Shown: positions 26,478 through 36,997, counted from the stretch's first letter. The stretch: 64,000 bases of DNA from Burkholderiales bacterium (GCA_030604135.1 JAUVWL010000001.1:124001-188000), one strand, 5' to 3'. Program-made: numbers and translations. The notes: generated by a model from the sequence alone, not told the origin.

Positions 26478-27244
26478 TGGCTCGATGACGGCTTGTTGAG
26501 CAGGTGATTCCAGTATACGGGGTCGAAATCCCAGGCGGGCGTCGGCTTGCGCAAGGCCTGCTCCAGGTGCTGACAAAAGCCGCGCCTGGGCATGGTTTCG
26601 GCGCCCAGAGAGCGCAAGTGCCGCGTATCCTGCTGACAGTCGATCAGTTCGATGCGGTGGTGGAGGCAGAAGCTAGCCAGCGCGGCCAGTGCCAGTTTGG
26701 AAGCGTCTGGCTGGCGACTGAACATGGATTCTCCGAACACCATCTGACCGAGGTTGATGCAATAGAGCCCTCCGACCAGGTCGCCGTCGATCCAGGTTTC
26801 GACACTGTGCGCGGCACCGGCGCGGTGCAGCCGAATGTAGGCCTGGAGCATGGCTGGCAATATCCAGGTGCCGTCCTGTCCGTCACGCGGTGTTTCGGCG
26901 CAGGCGCGGATGACATGCTCGAAGCTGTGGTTGAAACGTATTTCCAGGCGCCGAGCGGCCAGCAGGCCCTTGAGCGTTTTGCGCAGCGACCGGTGGAGCC
27001 GAAACGCGCCGGGTCGCAGCACCATGCGCGGGTCTGTGCTCCACCAGAGCACGGGTTGTCCTGCACTGAACCACGGGAAAATGCCTTTGGCGTAAGCCGA
27101 CAGCAGTGTCGGCACGTCAAGCACCCCGCCCGCCGCCAGAAGTCCGGGGGCCGGATCGTGTTCACCCCAGGCGGACGCCACCGGCGGAAACGGGTCGCCG
27201 GGTTCCAGCCAGGGCAGAGCATGGGAGGCGCGCGTGGATGCCAT
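26474..27244 (-). CDS. aat: Leucyl/phenylalanyl-tRNA-protein transferase
   Basis: [23 protein letters not shown]; overlaps bpt start by 4 nt. Confidence 0.95.
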   Translation of the reverse strand: MASTRASHALPWLEPGDPFPPVASAWGEHDPAPGLLAAGGVLDVPTLLSAYAKGIFPWFSAGQPVLWWSTDPRMVLRPGAFRLHRSLRKTLKGLLAARRLEIRFNHSFEHVIRACAETPRDGQDGTWILPAMLQAYIRLHRAGAAHSVETWIDGDLVGGLYCINLGQMVFGESMFSRQPDASKLALAALASFCLHHRIELIDCQQDTRHLRSLGAETMPRRGFCQHLEQALRKPTPAWDFDPVYWNHLLNKPSSSQ

Positions 27245-27310
27245 ATGGCGATTGTGCCTTGGGCCGTGCCAGGCCGCCCGGGCCGATTTCGCTCAACCTG
27301 CAACTACTGC

Positions 27311-27338
27311 CGTCACACCCGCGAACGCGGGTGTCCAG
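27311..27338. repeat. Short palindromic intergenic repeat
   Basis: cgtcacacccgcgaacgcgggtgtccag; related to 19033..19057. Confidence 0.5.
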
Positions 27339-27372
27339 GAACAGAAGTGGCAGTCAGGGTCGGTGGCGGCGC

Positions 27373-27714
27373 TCAGGTTCTGGTCGTCTGAGTGGCTCGC
27401 TGCCAGGCCAGCCAGGCTGTCGTGGCAGCGATGGCGCCGACCGCGTCGGCGACCCAGTCCTGCCAGTCGCCATGTCGCCAGGGCGTGAGGGCCTGAGCCA
27501 GTTCGATGGCGACGCCGGCCAGCAGCACCCCGATCAGCACACGCAGCGTGTGAGCGGGGTAGGCCAGGTGTCCACACAGACCCAGCCAAAGAAATCCGAT
27601 CGCATGTTGCGCCTTGTCCCAGATCTGGCTGGCCTGGGGCGGGAGCTGCTCGCCGGGCAACAGCGAAAGGTTGAAGATGCCCAGCAGACTCAGCCAGAAG
27701 ACGATCTTGAACAT
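27373..27714 (-). CDS. VanZ-like membrane protein
   Basis: IWDKAQHAIGFLWLGL, IELAQALTPWRHGDWQDWVADAVGA. Confidence 0.8.
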   Translation of the reverse strand: MFKIVFWLSLLGIFNLSLLPGEQLPPQASQIWDKAQHAIGFLWLGLCGHLAYPAHTLRVLIGVLLAGVAIELAQALTPWRHGDWQDWVADAVGAIAATTAWLAWQRATQTTRT

Positions 27715-27784
27715 GGGGGCGTGGCGAGACACCTCGCCTGAAGCGAAAACGGCCTTCAGGAGAAGGCCGTTGCGCTGTGTTTCT

Positions 27785-27860
27785 TGGCTCCCCGACCTGG
27801 ACTCGAACCAGGGACCTGCGGATTAACAGTCCGTCGCTCTACCGACTGAGCTATCAGGGA
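27785..27860 (-). tRNA. tRNA-Asn (GTT)
   Basis: Reverse complement TCCCTGATAGCTCAGTCGGTAGAGCGACGGACTGTTAATCCGCAGGTCCCTGGTTCGAGTCCAGGTCGGGGAGCCA; acceptor stem and TTCGAGTCC loop intact, anticodon GTT. Confidence 0.97.
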
Positions 27861-27871
27861 ACAGACTCAAA

Positions 27872-29011
27872 TTATAGCGTCATTTTTCCGGTTTTTTCAA
27901 GGTCGCCATTGGATTGTGCGGGCGCGGGTGCCGCTGCCTGCGCGGCCACACCCAGCAGTTGGTGCAAGCGGCTGCTGGAGGTGGTGTACTCCAGCCGTAC
28001 CGGTTGATCCGGATGGACCAGGGGGGCTGCGGCATAGGCCGCCATCACACACTCGTGGAAGCCGCAGACGATGAGCTTTTTTTTGCCCGGGTAGTGGTTG
28101 ACATCGCCGACGGCGAAGATGCCTGGGGTGCTGGTCGAGCAGGTCTCGGCGTCGACCACGAGCTGCTTGCGTTCCAGTTGCAGCCCCCAGCGGATCAAAG
28201 GCCCCAGTTTGGGTGATAGGCCTTGCAAGACCAGGAGGTGGTCGAGCGACAGGCTCTGCAGCTCGCCTTCGGGGTTGGTGATGCTGATGTGTTGGAGTCG
28301 CCCGCCTGCAATCTCGAAGCCGGTCATCTGCCCGATCACCAGGCGGAGGTTGCCCGCATGGTGTAGCTCGCGCAGCCTGTCGATGCCTTCGACCTCGGAC
28401 TTGAGCAGGTCGCGGCGGTGCACCAGGGTCACGCTGGCGGCGCGGTGGGGTCCGGCTTGCGCCGACTCGATGGCCCGACGCACAGCGGCCTCGTCGCCCC
28501 CCACGATGACCAGGTGTTGGCCGGCATGGTCAGCGGGGTTGCGCACATGGTAGAACAGCTGGCGGTTCTCGAAGGTCTCGATGCCCGGCAGCTTCAGGCG
28601 CTTCGGTTCAAAGGCTCCGACGCCGGCCGCAATGAAGACCGAGCGGCACAGTAAGCGTGTCTGCCGGTCGGTGACCAGCAGAAAGCGGCCGTCTGGCTGG
28701 CGTTCGAGCACGGAAACCGTCTGCCCGAGATGGAACTGCGCGCCGAACGGTGCAATCTGCTGAAGCAGGGCGTCGGTCAGTTCCTGGCCGGTGCAGACCG
28801 GGATGGCCGGGATATCGTAGATGGGCTTGTCGGGGTAGAGCTCGACCGGCTGGCCGCCGGGGTAGGGCAGCGCGTCGACGACATGGGCCTTGATGCCCTG
28901 CAGGCCGAGCTGAAAAACCTGGAACAGACCGACCGGCCCGGCCCCGATGACCACCGCATCGGTCTCGATCGGGCTTGTGCTGCTATTCACCGGCTCCGAC
29001 GGTTCGGCCAT
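27872..29011 (-). CDS. TrxR-like ferredoxin-NADP+ reductase / FAD oxidoreductase
   Basis: VVIGAGPVGLFQVFQLGLQGIKAHVVDALPYPGGQPVELYPDKPIYDIPA; adjacent to fdxA. Confidence 0.88.
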   Translation of the reverse strand: MAEPSEPVNSSTSPIETDAVVIGAGPVGLFQVFQLGLQGIKAHVVDALPYPGGQPVELYPDKPIYDIPAIPVCTGQELTDALLQQIAPFGAQFHLGQTVSVLERQPDGRFLLVTDRQTRLLCRSVFIAAGVGAFEPKRLKLPGIETFENRQLFYHVRNPADHAGQHLVIVGGDEAAVRRAIESAQAGPHRAASVTLVHRRDLLKSEVEGIDRLRELHHAGNLRLVIGQMTGFEIAGGRLQHISITNPEGELQSLSLDHLLVLQGLSPKLGPLIRWGLQLERKQLVVDAETCSTSTPGIFAVGDVNHYPGKKKLIVCGFHECVMAAYAAAPLVHPDQPVRLEYTTSSSRLHQLLGVAAQAAAPAPAQSNGDLEKTGKMTL

Positions 29012-29019
29012 GCGCCTCG

Positions 29020-29349
29020 TCAGCGCACCAACTCGGACAGTTTGCCGGTTCGGTCTTTCCAGTCGTCGGCATCGGGCAGCGGCTCTTTGCGCTTGGTGAT
29101 GCTCTTCCAGTTGGGCAGCCGCGCCAGTTCGGCGTTGATGGCCGTCATGTGGACCTGGTCCTTGGGCAGGTCTTCTTCCGCGTAAATGGCGCTGACCGGG
29201 CACTCAGGAATGCAGACCGCGCAGTCGATGCACTCATCGGGGTCGATGGTCAGGAAGTTGGGGCCTTCGCGGAAGCAGTCCACGGGGCAGACATCGACGC
29301 AATCGGTGTACTTGCAACGGATGCAGGCTTCGGTGACAACGTGGGTCAT
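29020..29349 (-). CDS. fdxA: 7Fe ferredoxin FdxA
   Basis: [26 protein letters not shown]...[16 protein letters not shown]. Confidence 0.96.
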   Translation of the reverse strand: MTHVVTEACIRCKYTDCVDVCPVDCFREGPNFLTIDPDECIDCAVCIPECPVSAIYAEEDLPKDQVHMTAINAELARLPNWKSITKRKEPLPDADDWKDRTGKLSELVR

Positions 29350-29434
29350 GGTGTTGAGTGGCGGATGCGGGAAAACCCCGGATTTTAGGCTGACGGCAGG
29401 ATAGCGCCCGAAGAAGGCCCTTGCGTTGGCAAAA

Positions 29435-29461
29435 GTAAAGCCCTCGCGCGGGCGAGGGCCG
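29435..29461 (-). terminator. Rho-independent terminator after cysN
   Basis: gccctcgc-gcg-ggcgagggc stem with T-rich tract on the minus strand. Confidence 0.65.
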
Positions 29462-29477
29462 TGTGCAGAGTGAAGGT

Positions 29478-30767
29478 TCAGAGCACCATCAGCGCGCCGG
29501 AGGTGCGGTGGCTGGCGGTGTCCACCAGCACCAGGGCGCCCAGGGTGCGCGACTGGGTGTACGGCAGGGTCAGCAGCGGCTCTTGCAAGGCCAGCTCGAT
29601 GTGACCGATGGCGTTGGACTCCAGCTGGGTGGCGTCCTGTTCTTCCAGCGTGTGGATGTCCAGCCGGTGGACGATGCGCTGCACCTTGGCCTTGACCCAG
29701 CGGTGGCCGTGCAAGGCCCAGTAGATACGCCCGGGCTGCAGGGCCTCGTCGTCGAGCCAGGCCACGGTGGCGCGCAGCGTGCGCTGACCCTGGATCTGGT
29801 TGGCGGCATCGTCGGCGTACAGCCAGTCGCCACGGGAGACGTCGACTTCGCGGTCGAGGACGATGCCGGCACCGTGGTTGGCGCTGACATCACCCGCTTG
29901 CCGTACGTGACTGAGCACCTGCGCGATGACGGCGGTTTGTCCGCTTGGCAGGATGCGCAGCGTCTGCCCGGGTCTGGCCTGCCCGGTGGCCACGCGACCC
30001 CAGAAGATGCGCCGGCCCTGACGGGTGTCGGACGACGCACTCTGCTTTTCGACCCATTGCACCGGAAAGCTCAGGGGCATGTCGACGTCGGCCTGGGTGA
30101 CCGGCAGGTGCTCCAGAATCTCCAGCAGCGTCGGCCCCTGGTAGCCGCACCAGTCGGTTTCGGCTGCCGCGTCGACGACGTTCCAGCCCTTGAGGGCCGA
30201 GACCGGCACGGTGGCGGTGACGCTCAGGCCGGCGTCCTGGGCAAAACGTTCCAGCGCAGCAGCGATGTGGCGGAAGGCCAGGGCACTGTCGGCCACGGCG
30301 TCGAGCTTGTTGACGGCAAAAATGACCGAGGGCACGCGCAGCAGCTTCAGCAACAGGCTGTGCCGGCGTGTCTGGGGCAGCAGCGCCAGCTCGGCGTCCT
30401 GCCAGGGCAGCTTGGTCGCGTCGACCAGCACCACGGCGGCATCGGCGCCCGAGGCGGCGGTCACCATGTTGCGGGTGTACTGCTCGTGGCCGGGGGCGTC
30501 GCCGATGATGAATTTGCGGTCCTCGGTGCTGAAGTAGCGGTAGGCCACGTCGATGGTGATGCCTTGTTCGCGCTCGGACGACAGACCGTCGGTCAGCAGG
30601 GCAAGGTCGGTCTCGCCCTGGCGCTGCACGCCGGCCAGGTGGTCCTGCAGCACGGCCTTGCTGTCGACCAGCAGGCGGCCGATCAGGGTGCTCTTGCCGT
30701 CGTCAACCGAGCCGCAGGTGATGAATTTCAGCGCTGGGCGGGTGTCCTGGGTGGTGGCGGTGCTCAT
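29478..30767 (-). CDS. cysN: Sulfate adenylyltransferase subunit 1
   Basis: [27 protein letters not shown]. Confidence 0.96.
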   Translation of the reverse strand: MSTATTQDTRPALKFITCGSVDDGKSTLIGRLLVDSKAVLQDHLAGVQRQGETDLALLTDGLSSEREQGITIDVAYRYFSTEDRKFIIGDAPGHEQYTRNMVTAASGADAAVVLVDATKLPWQDAELALLPQTRRHSLLLKLLRVPSVIFAVNKLDAVADSALAFRHIAAALERFAQDAGLSVTATVPVSALKGWNVVDAAAETDWCGYQGPTLLEILEHLPVTQADVDMPLSFPVQWVEKQSASSDTRQGRRIFWGRVATGQARPGQTLRILPSGQTAVIAQVLSHVRQAGDVSANHGAGIVLDREVDVSRGDWLYADDAANQIQGQRTLRATVAWLDDEALQPGRIYWALHGHRWVKAKVQRIVHRLDIHTLEEQDATQLESNAIGHIELALQEPLLTLPYTQSRTLGALVLVDTASHRTSGALMVL

Positions 30768-31726
30768 CAGAAATAGCCCTCTTTCTTGCGGCGCTCCATG
30801 GAAGCGTCGCTGGTCTTGTCGTCCATGCGGGTGGCCCCGCGCTCGCTCAGGTCGGCCTTGAGCGTTTCGATCACGATATCGTCGGGCGTGGCCGCCGTGC
30901 TGGCCACCGGGCAGGTGCAGGTGATGTCGCCCACGGTGCGGAAACGCACGTCGCGGACCACCACCTCTTCACCGTCGCGCGGTGGCGTGAGCTCGGTCAC
31001 GGGCACCAGCAGCCCGCGGCGTTCGACCACCTGGCGTTGGTGGCGGTAGTAGAGGGAGGGCAGGGCCACGTTTTCGCGGGCGATGTACTGCCAGACATCC
31101 AGCTCGGTCCAGTTGCTGATCGGGAAGACGCGGAAATGTTCGCCCGGGTGCAGGCGGGTGTTGAACAGGGTCCAGAGTTCGGGGCGCTGGGCCTTGGGTT
31201 GCCACTGACCGAAACTGTCGCGGTGGCTGAAGATGCGCTCTTTGGCGCGGGCCTTCTCCTCGTCGCGCCGGGCGCCACCGATCAGGGCGTCGAAGCGGAA
31301 CTCTTCGATGGCTTCGAGCAGGGTGACCGACTGGTGGGCATTGCGGCTCTCGCCCGGGTGGGCCAGGCGCACGGTGCCGCGCTTCATGGAGTCCTCGACG
31401 CTGCGCACGATCAGCTCGGCACCCAGTTCACGGGCGCGCTGGTCGCGGAAGTCGGTCACCTCCGGGAAGTTGTGACCGGTGTCGATCATCAGCAGCGGGT
31501 AGGGGATGTGGCCGGCGCCAAAGGCCTTCTCGGCGCACTTGAGCATGACCAGCGAGTCCTTGCCGCCCGAGAACAGCAGGGCAGGACGCTCGAAGGCGCC
31601 GGCCACCTCGCGCAGGATGAAGATGGTTTCCTCTTCGAGCGCGTCGAGGTGGCGGTTGCTCAGGTGGTGGCTGGCGGCCTGGTCAAGGGCGGTCTGGATC
31701 ACGTCGGGTTCGGTGCGTGCGTTCAT
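30767..31726 (-). CDS. cysD: Sulfate adenylyltransferase subunit 2
   Basis: LLFSGGKDSLVMLKCAEKAF; start trimmed to MNARTEPD. Confidence 0.95.
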   Translation of the reverse strand: MNARTEPDVIQTALDQAASHHLSNRHLDALEEETIFILREVAGAFERPALLFSGGKDSLVMLKCAEKAFGAGHIPYPLLMIDTGHNFPEVTDFRDQRARELGAELIVRSVEDSMKRGTVRLAHPGESRNAHQSVTLLEAIEEFRFDALIGGARRDEEKARAKERIFSHRDSFGQWQPKAQRPELWTLFNTRLHPGEHFRVFPISNWTELDVWQYIARENVALPSLYYRHQRQVVERRGLLVPVTELTPPRDGEEVVVRDVRFRTVGDITCTCPVASTAATPDDIVIETLKADLSERGATRMDDKTSDASMERRKKEGYF

Positions 31727-32472
31727 GGTGCGGTGCTTTCGGCCACTGGAGGTGGCAGGGTCGAGACGGGCTGTACGTGCAGGCCGCACTCTTTGGCGCT
31801 TTCCTGTTCCCACCACCAGCGCCCGGCGCGGAAGTCCTCGCCGACCGCGATGGCGCGGGTGCAGGGTGCGCAACCGATGCTGGGGTAGAACTGGTCGTGC
31901 AGGGCGTTATAGGGCAGCTGGTGCTGGGCAATGAAGTGCCAGACATCGCCCCAGCTCCACTCGACGATGGGGCTGATCTTCACCCGTTCTGGCTCTTGTA
32001 CGACGGCCGCCACATCGGCCCGGGCCTGGGACTGTTCGCGGCGCAGCCCCGTGACCCAGCCGTCCTTGCCGGCGAGGGCACGCGAGAGCGGCTCCATTTT
32101 CCTGATGTCGCAGCACCGCTTGCGCAGATCGATGCTGCGGTACATGGCGTCTTCACCCTGATCGCGCACGAAGCGGACCACGGCTTCGGTGCGTGGCCTG
32201 AACACCTCGACGCTGGTGCCATAGCGCTGTTCGATCTGGCCGATCAGGGCCAGGGTTTCAGCATGCAGCTTGCCGGTGTCCAGTACAAACACGCCACAGT
32301 CGACGCCGGCAAGGTGGACCAGGTGGGTGACCACCATGTCTTCGGCTCCCAGGCTGGATGCCTGAATGAGACGAGGGTATTTCGCCGCCTGCTCGCGCAA
32401 CAGGGAAAGTGCCTGGGACACCTTGTCGGCGTGGTCCGGCGACGGACGGTTGTAGAGATCGATGGCACTCAT
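31723..32472 (-). CDS. cysH: Adenylyl-sulfate (APS) reductase, 4Fe-4S type CysH
   Basis: SLGAEDMVVTHL; CC...CxxC cluster motif (KRCCDIRK ... GCAPCTRAI). Confidence 0.9.
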   Translation of the reverse strand: MSAIDLYNRPSPDHADKVSQALSLLREQAAKYPRLIQASSLGAEDMVVTHLVHLAGVDCGVFVLDTGKLHAETLALIGQIEQRYGTSVEVFRPRTEAVVRFVRDQGEDAMYRSIDLRKRCCDIRKMEPLSRALAGKDGWVTGLRREQSQARADVAAVVQEPERVKISPIVEWSWGDVWHFIAQHQLPYNALHDQFYPSIGCAPCTRAIAVGEDFRAGRWWWEQESAKECGLHVQPVSTLPPPVAESTAP

Positions 32473-32475
32473 GGT

Positions 32476-32892
32476 TCAGTGGGCTTCGGCCAGGAATCGG
32501 GGGGTGGGTTGGACGGCATCGCCCTGGTAGAACGCGGGGTAGTGCCTCAGCAGCTGGAGGCCGTGATCGACCGACTGGTCGGCACGCAGCACGGCCTGGG
32601 TGAAGCCGCTGCGCTGCATCTGCTGCAACTGGTCGACCAGAACATCGCCTGTGGCCCGGATTTCGCCAGTGAAACCCAGGCGGCGCCTGAGCAGAAATGC
32701 CTGGCTGAAGGCACGGCCGTCGGCAAAGCGCGGGAATTGCAGTTCCACCACGCGAATGCCTTCCAGGGCCACGGAGCGCGGGTCGGCGTCGTTGCCAAGT
32801 TGAAGGCGTTCGTGTTCGGCCTCGGGGGGCGTGAAACGGTCGGCGCGGAAAAGATCTATTGTGCGGGATGTGGTGTTCATGCTGGGCTCCAT
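32476..32892 (-). CDS. DUF934 family protein in the cys operon
   Basis: Position between cysH and cysI-like gene; VELQFPRFADGRAFSQAFLLRRRLGFTGEIRATGDVLVDQL. Confidence 0.85.
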   Translation of the reverse strand: MEPSMNTTSRTIDLFRADRFTPPEAEHERLQLGNDADPRSVALEGIRVVELQFPRFADGRAFSQAFLLRRRLGFTGEIRATGDVLVDQLQQMQRSGFTQAVLRADQSVDHGLQLLRHYPAFYQGDAVQPTPRFLAEAH

Positions 32893-32899
32893 GCAATCT

Positions 32900-34690
32900 T
32901 CAGGCGCTGACCACGGACCGGTTGCCCGGCGCGGTGTGGGTGCGAACCACCTGGGTGGCCGCCTTGAAGGGGTCGAGCCCGATGCGCTGCAGGGTGCTGA
33001 CGAAGCGTTCGCCGGGCTGGCGCTGTTGGCGGTAGGTGTCCAGGATGGCTTCCACTACGTCGCCCATTTCATTGGCGGCAAAGGACGGGCCGATGACGCG
33101 GCCCGGGGTCGCCGCGCCCGACAGACGCGAACCATCGGAGCCGCCCAGGGTGACCTGGTACCACTCCTGCCCATCCTTGTCGACGCCGAGGATGCCGATG
33201 TGGCCGCTGTGGTGGTGGCCGCAGGAGTTGATGCAGCCACTGATGTGCAGATCGATCTCGCCCAGGTCGTGCAGCTCGTCGAGGTCGCGGTAGCGCTCCA
33301 GCAGGGTTTGCGCGATGGGCAGTGACCGGGCATTGGCCAGATCGCAGAAGTCGCCTCCCGGGCAGGCGATCATGTCGGTCAGCAGGCCGATGTTGGGTCG
33401 TGCCAGACCCAGGCGGCGCGCCTCGCGCCAGAGTTCGGGCAAGTGGTCGCAGCGCACCCAGGGCAGCACCAGGTTCTGTTCGTGGGTGACCCGGGCTTCA
33501 CCGGCCGAGAAACGGTCGGCCAGCTCGGCCGCCCGTTCGAGTTGCTCTGCACTGGCGTCGCCGGGTGCCTGGCCGAGGCGTTTGAACGACAGGGTGACGG
33601 CGCGCAGGTCGGGGTTCTGGTGGGCGCGCACATTGCGCTGCAGCCAGCGGCTGAACTCCAGGTCGTCTTCGGCCGCGGCCTTGAGGATGTGCGCGATCTT
33701 GTCGTCGGCGCTCTTGCGGTCGCAGCTCAGATCGGGCTGCACAAAGTGGGCGCTGACCCGGTCCAGCTCGGCCTGGGTCAGGGTGTGCGGGGCGCCGTCC
33801 TTGTCCAGGATGTCGGCGTACTCGGCCTCGACTTCGTCGATGAAGCGCTGGCCCTCGGCTTTGACCAGGATCTTGATGCGGGCCTTGTAGGCGTTGTCGC
33901 GCCGGCCGAAGCGGTTGTAGACGCGGACGATGGCTTCCAGGTAGTTGAGGATCTGCGCCCAGGGCAGGAACTCACGGATGACCGTGCCGATGATGGGCGT
34001 GCGGCCCATGCCGCCCCCCACGCGGACCTGGAAACCCAGGTCGCCATCCACATTGCGTACCAAGCGTAGCCCGACGTCGTGCCAGGGGGTGGCGGCGCGG
34101 TCTTCGGTGGCCCCGGTGATGGCGACCTTGAACTTGCGGGGCAGGAACGCGAACTCGGGGTGCAGCGTGCTCCACTGACGCAGGATTTCGGCGAAGGGGC
34201 GAGGGTCGGCCACCTCGTCGACGGCGATGCCGGCGAAGGCGTCGGTGGTGATGTTGCGGATGCAATTTCCGCTGGTCTGGATGCCGTGCATGTTCACGCT
34301 GGCCAGCAGGTCCATGACGTCGGCTGCGCGTGCCAGGGGAATCCAGTTGAACTGCACGTTCTGGCGTGTGGTGAAGTGGGCGCAGCGGTCGGGCAGACTG
34401 GGCACGTCGGCCAGGGCGGCATTGGCCTGGCTCAGGTCGTGGACTTCCTTGTGGTCGAAATCGCGGGCTATGCGGGCCAGCACACGCAACTGAGCACTGG
34501 AGATCTCACCATAGGGCACCGCCACCCGCAGCATGGGCGCAAAGCGCTGCACGTACCAGCCGTTCTGAAGGCGCAGGGGTTTGAACTCGTCCTCGGCCAG
34601 TGTGCCGGCCAGCCTGCGGTTGAGCTGGTCGCGGAACTGGCTGGCACGCAACTGGACAAACTGGCGGTCGAAATCGGAGTACTGGTACAT
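32900..34690 (-). CDS. Nitrite/sulfite reductase hemoprotein (assimilatory sulfite reductase)
   Basis: CPGGDFCDLANARS and SGCINSCGHHHSGHIG siroheme/4Fe-4S motifs; start trimmed to MYQYSDFD. Confidence 0.92.
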   Translation of the reverse strand: MYQYSDFDRQFVQLRASQFRDQLNRRLAGTLAEDEFKPLRLQNGWYVQRFAPMLRVAVPYGEISSAQLRVLARIARDFDHKEVHDLSQANAALADVPSLPDRCAHFTTRQNVQFNWIPLARAADVMDLLASVNMHGIQTSGNCIRNITTDAFAGIAVDEVADPRPFAEILRQWSTLHPEFAFLPRKFKVAITGATEDRAATPWHDVGLRLVRNVDGDLGFQVRVGGGMGRTPIIGTVIREFLPWAQILNYLEAIVRVYNRFGRRDNAYKARIKILVKAEGQRFIDEVEAEYADILDKDGAPHTLTQAELDRVSAHFVQPDLSCDRKSADDKIAHILKAAAEDDLEFSRWLQRNVRAHQNPDLRAVTLSFKRLGQAPGDASAEQLERAAELADRFSAGEARVTHEQNLVLPWVRCDHLPELWREARRLGLARPNIGLLTDMIACPGGDFCDLANARSLPIAQTLLERYRDLDELHDLGEIDLHISGCINSCGHHHSGHIGILGVDKDGQEWYQVTLGGSDGSRLSGAATPGRVIGPSFAANEMGDVVEAILDTYRQQRQPGERFVSTLQRIGLDPFKAATQVVRTHTAPGNRSVVSA

Positions 34691-34956
34691 CGGGGCGGGT
34701 TTCGTGCAGGTGGTTCCGGTGGGGGTATCGGCCGGGTGGCAGCAGGGACGATCGGGCTCCAGGGGGCGAACTGTGTTGCCGAGACGAACCCGGACTGTAG
34801 GGGGCACTTGTTATTCCTCAAACTAAAAAATCGTCATTGAAATATGAATAATGGTTATTAAGCTGCTCGTGCAGCGCCATCGGCGGTTGTTGGGGATGAG
34901 GGGACCCAGGTGGCCTGAGCACGGGATCGGCTGGAGTCGGCGTAACATGCTGTTCC

Positions 34957-35754
34957 ATGGAGATCACGCGCATTTTTGTCAGCGTCATCGGGTTCAGCGA
35001 TGTCGAACGCCATGCGCTGAACACGGTGTTTCGCTTGTCGGAAGAGCGCGATCTGGCGTACACCCTTTGGTCCCCGCTCACGGCGCCCGGCGTGGTCGCG
35101 CCGCCCGCTCCCGCTCAGGTGGTTCTGGTGGACGGCGAGTGCGCCGAAGCTGTGCTCTACCACGCCAAGGCTTTGCCGCCCGGGCAGCGGCTGATCTGGG
35201 TGGGGAGCGACCCGCCGGCCCACGCATGGCGTGTGTTGCACAGGCCACTGGCATGGGGTGAGTTGCTGCACGATCTGGATTCGGTTTACGCCCAGGTGCA
35301 GGCCGACTCCGGCTTGCTGGATCTGGATGTGACCACCCCGGCCGATCTGGACGGTGGCACAGACGCGTCGGCGCCGGTTCGCCGGGCGCTGCTCGCAGGG
35401 CTGGGCGCTGGCGAGCGCATGCTGGTGATGCGGGAGCTGGCCAACGTTGGCATCACCGAGGTGGACGAGGTGGGCAACAACGAGGGTGCTGTGGAACGGC
35501 TGAGCCGGCAGGTCTACCTCTGTGGCATCTTCAATCTGGACGAGCACCACATTGATGCCTGGAGCCTGCTGCAGCTGTTTGTGCAACGCAATCCGCATGG
35601 CATGGTGATGGCGATGAGCGACCATGCGGGGCCCCTGGCTGGCTGGTGGCGCCGACGGCGGATGCACAGCCACGCCCGCCGCGCCGGTGTGTCAGCCCTG
35701 GTGGGCCGTCCTCCCACAACTCAGGAGCTGTCCCACTGGTTCGGCTTTCTCTGA
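34957..35754 (+). CDS. Conserved hypothetical protein (possible degenerate receiver-like N-terminus)
   Basis: Long ORF with its own strand, upstream promoter-like AT-rich DNA; no family recognised. Confidence 0.6.
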   Translation: MEITRIFVSVIGFSDVERHALNTVFRLSEERDLAYTLWSPLTAPGVVAPPAPAQVVLVDGECAEAVLYHAKALPPGQRLIWVGSDPPAHAWRVLHRPLAWGELLHDLDSVYAQVQADSGLLDLDVTTPADLDGGTDASAPVRRALLAGLGAGERMLVMRELANVGITEVDEVGNNEGAVERLSRQVYLCGIFNLDEHHIDAWSLLQLFVQRNPHGMVMAMSDHAGPLAGWWRRRRMHSHARRAGVSALVGRPPTTQELSHWFGFL

Positions 35755-36992
35755 GCAGGGCCGTCTGACGAACCTCGACGGCGGCGCGCCTGACGCCAGG
35801 CAAAGCGCGCCGGGTCCATTGCATCGCGAAGCTCTGCTGGCAGTTCATCGGGCTCGCCTTCGATTTGCCGGGCCAGTATCTGACCGCAAAGGCTGGCCAG
35901 GCTCAGACCGCGTGAGCCCAGAGCACAGAGGGTGAACAAGCCCTTGAGCCTGGGAACCGATGCCAGCGATGGGGGCCTGGCTTTCGAGGGTGCCGTGGCG
36001 GCCAGCCGCTGCCAGGCCTGCAGATCCGGCAGGGCGCCGACCAGGGGCAGGCGGTCCAGCGAGGCACAGCGCACTTCGGCCCAGCCGAGCAGGCGGCCTT
36101 GGGCTTGAGCCGATTGAAACTCGCGGGCCGCCGACGGGCTGAGCATCGACAGACTGGCCGCATTGCGTGAGTGAGCGGTGCTGGTGAGCACCCTGTCGTC
36201 TGTGCCACGCTCATATGTGGAACCCATGGCCCAGATACGGGATGGCCAATGGGGTGCCAGCCCGGTGTCTTCATAGCAGGGCACGAACACGCCCTGGTTG
36301 CGCTGGGGGCGTGGCGAGAGTGGCTCTGCATCAAGCGCGGCCAGGCTGAGCTGGCCCTTGACCGGGCGCAGCGGAAAATGGGTCGCGCCATCACCTTCCT
36401 GGGCACCTGCCAGCAGATCCAGGCTTCCCAGCGCGGCTGCGACCACGATCACGGGTGCACGGTCGATCGTTTTTCCATGCGGGTCCAGCACCTCCCAGGT
36501 CGTCGAGCCCGACTCCTTGTCTGCCTTTCTGATGGCGCCGACCTTACAGTTCCAATGGCACACCATCGCGGTTTGTTCGGCGGCTTCCCTCAGCCAGGCC
36601 TCGACCAGCGCAGCCGGTCTGACCAGGGTCGCAGGCCAGCGTCCAGCATCGGCACCCAGATTGTCCACTTCGCAGGCCGTCCACCCATTCCCGGCGGGCA
36701 CACCTGCTTCGAGTTCGTGGCGTGCAAGGGGAACCCCAAGGGTGGTCAGGCGTGAGAGGGGGGTGGGGGAGCGGGTGACGTGCGGACTGAGCATGCCCAC
36801 GGGAAGCGCAGAAGCGGACTGCGCGGGGCCCGCATGGGCATCGATGAGGACCATGTGCCAGCCCAGTCGCGACAGGTGGACCGCTGCCGATGCACCGGCC
36901 AATCCTGCGCCGATGACAATGGCGCGGCGCGCAGGTCGTGGCCGGAGGGTGGATCCGGCTTCCTTTGCGTCTAGAGAGTGGAGGCTCAACAA
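35721..36992 (-). CDS. MnmC-C-like FAD-dependent oxidoreductase
   Basis: AIVIGAGLAGASAAVHLSRLGWHMVLIDAH; G-A-LGSRGLSLASLCGQILA C-terminus; start uncertain (TTG) because the longer ORF runs into yggX. Confidence 0.75.
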   Translation of the reverse strand: MLSLHSLDAKEAGSTLRPRPARRAIVIGAGLAGASAAVHLSRLGWHMVLIDAHAGPAQSASALPVGMLSPHVTRSPTPLSRLTTLGVPLARHELEAGVPAGNGWTACEVDNLGADAGRWPATLVRPAALVEAWLREAAEQTAMVCHWNCKVGAIRKADKESGSTTWEVLDPHGKTIDRAPVIVVAAALGSLDLLAGAQEGDGATHFPLRPVKGQLSLAALDAEPLSPRPQRNQGVFVPCYEDTGLAPHWPSRIWAMGSTYERGTDDRVLTSTAHSRNAASLSMLSPSAAREFQSAQAQGRLLGWAEVRCASLDRLPLVGALPDLQAWQRLAATAPSKARPPSLASVPRLKGLFTLCALGSRGLSLASLCGQILARQIEGEPDELPAELRDAMDPARFAWRQARRRRGSSDGPAQRKPNQWDSS

Positions 36993-36997
36993 GCGGC

